A stretch of 64,000 bases of DNA from Marinirhabdus sp963799365 (GTDB lineage Bacteria; Bacteroidota; Bacteroidia; Flavobacteriales; Flavobacteriaceae), in NCBI GenBank assembly GCA_963799365.1, contig CAWCWV010000001.1:310001-374000 (forward strand), written 5' to 3'. Positions 58,932 through 64,000 of the stretch are shown piece by piece; position 1 is the first letter of the stretch; each line of letters begins with the position of its first letter. The position numbers were made by a program, and so were the translations under genes. The notes below the pieces were generated by a model that was given only the letters and a program-made list of their open reading frames with translations, ran no database searches and was not told the origin of the DNA.

Positions 58932-61292
58932 CTAATTCACCACTTCCACAGCTAAAGAATCGTTCACCACAACTTTTTTCTTTAATTCATCTACCGAAAA
59001 ACTTCGTTTCACCACTATCGCATCTGTGTTTATAAAAGGTTTTGGCATCGTGTTTTTAGGACGTTTGTTAATGGTAAATTGTGGATGCTGCAGTAAATCG
59101 AATGAGTATTCTAACACCTGAAAGTTGAGCGGTGTATCTTTTTCAACAGAAAGTGAAACTTCCAAAGAGTCTTCATTGGCTACAAAATAACGGAGTAACA
59201 TATTGCTTTTTCTTCCGTAGAATGCATTATTTGTAGTGTCTTTTGAAACTGTTTTCCCATTGAAGGTGAGTGACTCAAATTCTGTGGAAATATTGGTATA
59301 TAGTCCAATTTCATGAACGTCTCTTTTTGGAATAATGGTAAAAGTTACTTCTCGAATATTTTGATTCATCGTATCATTATCTAGCCGAATTTCGAATGGA
59401 GCAATGGTTTGAGCAGGTGCTTTTGCGGCAAAACTATATCCTGTATTATATTTACTTCCTGCGACACTTGTTACATATTTGCTGGCTTCTTCGGGAGTTT
59501 CACCTAGATACCCTTTTGTCCAAGGATCTAACACTTTATCGTAGGTAAGCCAGAAATTTTCGTTGGTATCTGCATTTTGGTAATAAATTAAACTATTGGG
59601 TTTTTGACGCGTTTCAGTAAAATCGCTTTTCGCATTCGCCACAAAAAATAAGACAATAGCAAAAATAAAACTGAAAACTGAAATTAAATTCTTCCAACGG
59701 TAATACCCAAATACAGGCACTAACAAACCAAACAACAATACTACAAAGACACAACTAATCACCAACATTTCTAACCCCAATCCTACTGGGAAAAACTGAA
59801 TAAGTGGTGCGAAAAAAGAGATTGCGGGAATGGCTAAAACTGTAAGTAATAGCAGACTTGGTTTTTCCTGTTTCAGCAAAATAAAAAATGATAACAATCC
59901 AAAAAACACGGGAATAATCCAGTAGGCGGCACCTTTTAGAAGTATAGCTACGGCAACGTTTACAATAAGCCATAAGGTGAGTGGAGCTACATAAAAACTA
60001 GCCACGTCTTTCTTAGTATTAAAGCTTCGGTATATTTTAAATAAAATTGCTGAAGAAAGCACTACAAAAAATGCAATATACCAATGGCCGTTATAGGTAA
60101 ATCCGTGTTGGATTTCGGCATATTGGGGATATATAACCAGTAATAGCATCCATCCCAAGTAGCCCAACGCACCACAAGTTACTAGCGAAAGTAGTAAAGC
60201 GCCAAAACCTTTCCCAATAGCTTTTCCTTTTAAGCTGCGTTTTGAAAACCCATAAAAAAGTAAAAATAAAAATGAGACCACTGCAATAACCAGCATTGGA
60301 AAAATCCACGAAAATGGATAAGTAATCATCTTTACAAAAGGTGCATTTACGTACACATAATCTTCTTCTGCTTTTAGGTTTGAGAGGTCTGCATCTCCAA
60401 AATAATGAAGCAAAGGGAGTAGATAACTTCCTTGGTGTTGTAGCGTTTCTCTATCCAGATTTTCGAAATTGTCGTTGGCAGTGTGGTAGTCGTAATGATC
60501 GTCTATGAAGGCAAAGAAAAAGCTGTCAATATCGCCATCTTCCCTAAATACGGTAGAATCGGTATCGTTGGGGAGCATTTTGTAAATGCTGTACATTAAG
60601 GAAGACGCCACGGGATATTCGGGATTGGCATCTACAAATGCTTTCACGAGATTCGCATTGCCACCATTGGTTTCCAGGATCATATTACTGGGGCCACCGC
60701 TGCCACGTGCTTCAAAATTAAGAACGAGCCCTGCATTCTTGGCCAGTTCGTGTTCGTTTACAAATAGTTGTGCGCCGTCCAAGCCAAGTTCTTCGGCATC
60801 GCTAAACAAGACTATGATATCGTTTTTGGGTTGCTTGCCTGCAGCCTTATAGGCTCGTAAACTTTCTAAAATAGTTACAACACCACTACCAGCATCACTA
60901 GCTCCAAAACTAGGCACTTTAGCGCTATCGTAATGAGAAAGTAATACGAGCGATTTGCCAGTTCCAGTACCTTTCCAAACTCCAATGATGTTTTTTGGGC
61001 GGTCCAAGCCACGCCACCCTTCGTTTAAGAGAAAGCCTTCTTGTATTTCGGTTTGCAAACCAAGGCTTTTCAATTCTTCAACTAAAAATGCGCCTACGCG
61101 TGCGTGCGCTTCGCTACCATGAAAATGCGGCGCTTTGGTGATTTCTTTTAAAGGAGTGAGGGCACGTTGGCTGGAAAATTCTGTTTCTGGGGCGTTGGCG
61201 GGGTTACCTTTGTTTGGCATCAAACTAAAAAAACTATACCAAATAAAAAAGAGAACAACTAAGAAGGAGAGGATACCGGCGAGGAATTTCAT
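58932..61292 (-). CDS. M28-family peptidase with C-terminal membrane domain
   Basis: A 786-residue protein. An N-terminal signal anchor (LAGILSFLVVLFFIWYSFF) is followed by an M28 catalytic domain (~45-305): first ligands in LSHYDSAKVPSFGASDAGSG, the catalytic Glu in FSDAEELGLDGAQ, the last His in DHYDYHTANDNFENLD. About eight transmembrane helices (residues ~330-560) and a C-terminal periplasmic domain follow, resembling the eukaryotic Fxna/ERMP1 layout. It is probably an inner-membrane aminopeptidase facing the periplasm. Confidence 0.92.
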   Translation of the reverse strand: MKFLAGILSFLVVLFFIWYSFFSLMPNKGNPANAPETEFSSQRALTPLKEITKAPHFHGSEAHARVGAFLVEELKSLGLQTEIQEGFLLNEGWRGLDRPKNIIGVWKGTGTGKSLVLLSHYDSAKVPSFGASDAGSGVVTILESLRAYKAAGKQPKNDIIVLFSDAEELGLDGAQLFVNEHELAKNAGLVLNFEARGSGGPSNMILETNGGNANLVKAFVDANPEYPVASSLMYSIYKMLPNDTDSTVFREDGDIDSFFFAFIDDHYDYHTANDNFENLDRETLQHQGSYLLPLLHYFGDADLSNLKAEEDYVYVNAPFVKMITYPFSWIFPMLVIAVVSFLFLLFYGFSKRSLKGKAIGKGFGALLLSLVTCGALGYLGWMLLLVIYPQYAEIQHGFTYNGHWYIAFFVVLSSAILFKIYRSFNTKKDVASFYVAPLTLWLIVNVAVAILLKGAAYWIIPVFFGLLSFFILLKQEKPSLLLLTVLAIPAISFFAPLIQFFPVGLGLEMLVISCVFVVLLFGLLVPVFGYYRWKNLISVFSFIFAIVLFFVANAKSDFTETRQKPNSLIYYQNADTNENFWLTYDKVLDPWTKGYLGETPEEASKYVTSVAGSKYNTGYSFAAKAPAQTIAPFEIRLDNDTMNQNIREVTFTIIPKRDVHEIGLYTNISTEFESLTFNGKTVSKDTTNNAFYGRKSNMLLRYFVANEDSLEVSLSVEKDTPLNFQVLEYSFDLLQHPQFTINKRPKNTMPKPFINTDAIVVKRSFSVDELKKKVVVNDSLAVEVVN

Positions 61293-61406
61293 AGGGTTGA
61301 TTTATAAATTTAAAAGTACAACAATTCCAAATAAATTCTTTGGTTGAAATTTTCTTAACAATTTTCAATTACATTTTTACGTATCTTACTCTAAATTATT
61401 GAAATT

Positions 61407-61871
61407 ATGGGAATTAAAAGTTACATAGGTAAACGCGCCAAAGCAACCAAAGGTTCTTCGGAAGATATTAAAGTTTCAGATTATATGAGCACTAATTTAA
61501 CCACCTTTAAACCAGAGCAATCGGTTCTGGAGGTTATGAATACGCTCATCAAGAAAAAAATATCGGGTGGTCCTGTGGTGAATGATAAGAATGAATTGGT
61601 TGGGATCATTTCAGAAGGAGATTGTATGAAACAAATAAGCAGCAGCAGGTATCACAACCACCCTATGCAAGACGCCAAAGTAGAAGACCATATGGTAAAA
61701 GATGTAGAAACCATAGATGGGAATATGAATCTTTTTGATGCTGTAGATACATTTTTAAATCACAAGAGACGTCGATTCCCTATTGTAAAAGATGGCAAAT
61801 TGGTTGGGCTTATTAGCCAAAAAGATGTGCTGAAAGCTGCCTTGGAGTTGAAAGGGAATTCGTGGAAATAA
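61407..61871 (+). CDS. Tandem CBS-domain protein
   Basis: A 154-residue cytosolic protein with two CBS domains (~22-78: VSDYMSTNLTTFKPEQSVLEVM, GPVVNDKNELVGIISEGD; ~92-148: VEDHMVKDVETIDGNMNLFD, RFPIVKDGKLVGLISQKDVL). Such Bateman modules bind adenosine nucleotides and sense energy. No effector domain is attached, so it probably acts on a partner. It stands alone. Confidence 0.9.
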   Translation: MGIKSYIGKRAKATKGSSEDIKVSDYMSTNLTTFKPEQSVLEVMNTLIKKKISGGPVVNDKNELVGIISEGDCMKQISSSRYHNHPMQDAKVEDHMVKDVETIDGNMNLFDAVDTFLNHKRRRFPIVKDGKLVGLISQKDVLKAALELKGNSWK

Positions 61872-62030
61872 GTTGGTAGCCAGTAGCTAGTAGGATGCTT
61901 CGCTTGTAGCCCACCTGTTGTGCCTAAGTTGGATGATAAATGAGTGGTGAGTTTGTTATATTTGAAAATGCGCATTGGCCCCTTTAGGGTATGGGTGTGC
62001 GGTGGCTTTACAAATAAGTAAAAAGAAATT

Positions 62031-62387
62031 TCACAAAACCATATCTGTTTTCACTAATAAAAACCAATCGTTGTCCAAAGATAAATAGCCTTGATCGTAC
62101 ACATAGTTGTATGTTGAACCAGATTTGGTAATGTATTGGCTGGTGTAAAATTTAAAATTGAAACCGTGTTTGAGCAGGGTTTCTTTTGTGGTTTTAGTTT
62201 TGTCTTTGGTATTGAGAGCCTCCAGAATACGATAGTTTTTCCGAAGACGGTTATTTACATTTCGCAGGAGATTTTTACCATCTTTATTTAGTGAATTGTT
62301 ATGAGCATTCCTGCAGCCATCGCTGCAATACCTTTTGTCTGCACGACCAATTAACTTATCTCCACATTCTAAACACTTACGCTCCAT
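62031..62387 (-). CDS. Small zinc-ribbon protein
   Basis: A 118-residue protein. The N-terminus is a CxxC...CxxxC zinc ribbon (CLECG at 4-8, YCSDGC at ~19-24), followed by a basic helix (LLRNVNNRLRKNYRILEAL) and a C-terminal region with aromatic pairs. It seems to be a conserved Bacteroidetes type and may bind nucleic acid, but no function is known. It begins 18 bp after the barrel gene's stop. Confidence 0.75.
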   Translation of the reverse strand: MERKCLECGDKLIGRADKRYCSDGCRNAHNNSLNKDGKNLLRNVNNRLRKNYRILEALNTKDKTKTTKETLLKHGFNFKFYTSQYITKSGSTYNYVYDQGYLSLDNDWFLLVKTDMVL

Positions 62388-62405
62388 TCTTTAAAGATAG
62401 AAAAA

Positions 62406-63332
62406 TTATTCCTCACCGTCCAAAACTGGAGAGGCGGGGGAGTCTTCAACAATATCAAAACGGTAAATAGCTTCAAACCTTACAAACAATCCGCCACCTA
62501 AGGTTGGGTTTAATTGTGTTCTATCGTCCCCAAAACTAAAAGCAGAAAGGCCTAAATCTGTTTTCTCCCCTTCTTCATAGAGCTCATAATTGTTGCTGGA
62601 ATAGCCAAATTTGGCACGCAACAACACACTTTTTTCTAAGGCGTTAAACTGAAGGTAACTCGCAAATTCCAGTGAGCTTACATCTGCATATACACCGGCA
62701 TTGTTTTCGGTAATACGGAAACTACGGCCTATGCCTATATAATCGAATCCTAGCGTTGTTATTCCGAAGGTATAATTAATGTCTGCTGCAATGGGAAGGG
62801 AGACGTCCATTTCAAACTTATTATTCGGACTTAAATAATACCAGCCAATAATAGGAGTGGTGAAAAAACCGAAAGCTTCAGTAGAGCCATAGAATCCGAA
62901 GCGATACTTAAGGTTTTCATTTTTTTGATATTTCAGCAAGGCAACCCCACCAAAATAGATATCTTCTCCCGAGCTATTTACATAATCTGAAGCAATTTTA
63001 GGCAAAAGTACTAGTGTACTGCTCCAGGTCGAGTTGTAGGTTGTAGCCAAGCCAAGTTTTACAATCGTACTATGAAGGCTTGTGGATTCGGCGTTGGGAA
63101 ATAATTGAAGGTTATTGCGGCTATAGACAGCGCCGGTAATAAAGGCATGTTTTTCATTAAGTACAATAGGGATCGTAAGGTCTGCGTCAAAAGATTTTAC
63201 GAAGGTACTTTCGCCTGTGCCTTCAAAATCGTTATTGAATGTTTGACCATATCCAATTTTTAATAGGTCTACGTAGTCTTGGGCAAAAATGGAAGTAGGA
63301 ATGAGAAAAAGAAGAAGGTATATTTTTTTCAA
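62406..63332 (-). CDS. DUF6268-like outer-membrane barrel protein
   Basis: A 308-residue exported protein: signal MKKIYLLLFLIPTSIFA, then about twelve amphipathic strands (FVKSFDADLTIPIVLNEKHA; LRAKFGYSSNNYELY; LGGGLFVRFEAIYRF). The layout agrees with the DUF6268 family of outer-membrane proteins. The C-terminus runs past the last strand into an acidic tail (EDSPASPVLDGEE), which is unusual for a barrel. The zinc-ribbon gene follows in the same operon. Confidence 0.78.
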   Translation of the reverse strand: MKKIYLLLFLIPTSIFAQDYVDLLKIGYGQTFNNDFEGTGESTFVKSFDADLTIPIVLNEKHAFITGAVYSRNNLQLFPNAESTSLHSTIVKLGLATTYNSTWSSTLVLLPKIASDYVNSSGEDIYFGGVALLKYQKNENLKYRFGFYGSTEAFGFFTTPIIGWYYLSPNNKFEMDVSLPIAADINYTFGITTLGFDYIGIGRSFRITENNAGVYADVSSLEFASYLQFNALEKSVLLRAKFGYSSNNYELYEEGEKTDLGLSAFSFGDDRTQLNPTLGGGLFVRFEAIYRFDIVEDSPASPVLDGEE

Positions 63333-63410
63333 AATGGATGGCTTAGGTTAGGAGTTAAAGATAGAAAAAATAGTGAATTGGATTCTGTCACAATATTTTG
63401 CTTTATAATG

Positions 63411-63439
63411 TTGTTATCTAGAAGGGAAAATTATCTTTG
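63411..63439 (+). promoter_or_regulatory. Flavobacterial promoter of the terminal lipoprotein gene
   Basis: TTG at 63411-63413 and TATCTTTG at 63432-63439 with an 18-bp spacer match the Flavobacteriia consensus very well. The start site would be near 63445, about 10 nt before the ATG. Confidence 0.78.
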
Positions 63440-63455
63440 TAAAAAATAAAAACTT

Positions 63456-64000
63456 ATGAAAACGGTAAAAAATATTTTGATAGCCTTTATGGCTGTAGCA
63501 ACATTGGTAGCTTGTAAAAGTGATGATGACAACGCTGAAGCTGCATTTGTGTTAACGAATGCAAATTTGGCTGGAGATTATGACCTTTCTTTTTTAACTG
63601 TAAATGCAGAAGTGACACAATCAATAGCGGGAGTTCCTGTAACAGCTGTGGTAAATGGACAAGGAGATACATTTCAGGCTACTGCAAATTTTACCAATAA
63701 TGGAACATTTGTATTGGATGGACAGTTTAGAATAAACACAACAGTTACTGTTGGTGGCGGCACTACCTCTACGCCTGTTATTGTAGATTTAGAAAATGAA
63801 AGCGGAACCTATACAATAGGAGGGAATGCAGATACTATTGTGTTTACAGGAATTGGAGATGTACAAGTTAATCCAACAGTGGCGATTGATGTTTTTAATG
63901 GCGCTTGGGACGTTACTTTATTTAATGAAAATGAAATTCGTTTACAAAAAATGGAAAACACTACCATTGATGGTATTGACACCGTTGCCAATGTAGAAAT
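63456..64000 (+). CDS. Lipoprotein, partial at the window end
   Basis: At least 181 residues; the gene runs off the window. Signal MKTVKNILIAFMAVATLVAC (lipobox LVAC), then KSDDD. The mature part is Thr/Val-rich and beta-like (AGDYDLSFLTVNAEVTQSI; GTFVLDGQFRINTTVTVGGG; VFNGAWDVTLFNENEI), with two similar segments that suggest a lipocalin-like fold. The family is not certain. It has a clear promoter 20 bp upstream. Confidence 0.8.
   Translation, partial: MKTVKNILIAFMAVATLVACKSDDDNAEAAFVLTNANLAGDYDLSFLTVNAEVTQSIAGVPVTAVVNGQGDTFQATANFTNNGTFVLDGQFRINTTVTVGGGTTSTPVIVDLENESGTYTIGGNADTIVFTGIGDVQVNPTVAIDVFNGAWDVTLFNENEIRLQKMENTTIDGIDTVANVE

Overview
The window is chromosomal DNA from a low-GC marine Flavobacteriaceae (Bacteroidetes), probably a gliding-type species with a type IX secretion system; I cannot name the genus. 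The support is a PorZ homologue with a C-terminal sorting domain, a full Bat (aerotolerance) operon, many lipoproteins with a short lipobox followed by acidic residues, outer-membrane barrels and a TonB-dependent receptor, and Flavobacteriia-type promoters (TTG, 17-19 bp spacer, TAnnTTTG). Most genes are housekeeping or family-level conserved, in short operons on both strands.

Layout. 0.1-9.4 kb: family-7 aldehyde dehydrogenase, two related small lipoproteins, a metallophosphatase with a zinc-ribbon membrane protein and an SPFH/GYF_2 protein, an AlbA_2-type protein, an SDR oxidoreductase and two lipoproteins with regulatory-type beta domains. 9.6-19.0 kb: moxR, DUF58, a BatD-like membrane protein and batA to batE. 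19.1-24.5 kb: an inorganic-carbon cluster (SulP, universal stress protein, beta-carbonic anhydrase, SulP). 24.6-36.7 kb: cvpA, pheS and two conserved unknown genes, gpsA, a membrane-bound propeller/LytTR regulator, and a nadD-gmk-yicC cluster. 36.7-38.8 kb: a TetR gene and an alpha/beta hydrolase gene, each preceded by the same palindromic operator, followed by a thioesterase. 39-46 kb: stress and transport genes, cystathionine gamma-synthase and gdhA. 46.1-51.5 kb: porZ-recO-TonB receptor with overlapping ends. 51.5-53.4 kb: a tRNA-Asn locus carrying a tandem array of GIY-YIG nuclease cassettes. 54-64 kb: SDR-type threonine dehydrogenase, M13 and M28 peptidases, a CBS protein, a DUF6268-like barrel and a lipoprotein running off the end.

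The most unusual region is 51545-53403. One flavobacterial promoter precedes a broken tRNA-Asn, an intact tRNA-Asn(GTT), and four almost identical ~395-bp units. Each unit holds a terminator hairpin, a 95-codon GIY-YIG nuclease gene whose start codon directly follows the hairpin T-tract, and a palindrome plus the 3' end of tRNA-Asn. One copy is killed by nonsense mutations. This looks like a nuclease cassette amplified at a tRNA gene.

Two further repeat systems stand out. A GC-rich palindrome family occurs between genes and once in frame inside nadD. A paired-hairpin element at 6.9-7.1 kb and 38.8-39.0 kb has conserved outer arms but different hairpin stems, and one copy supplies the last codons of an SDR gene. 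No rRNA, CRISPR array, integrase, transposase or prophage gene was seen. All functional calls come from reading motifs by eye; no database search was run.
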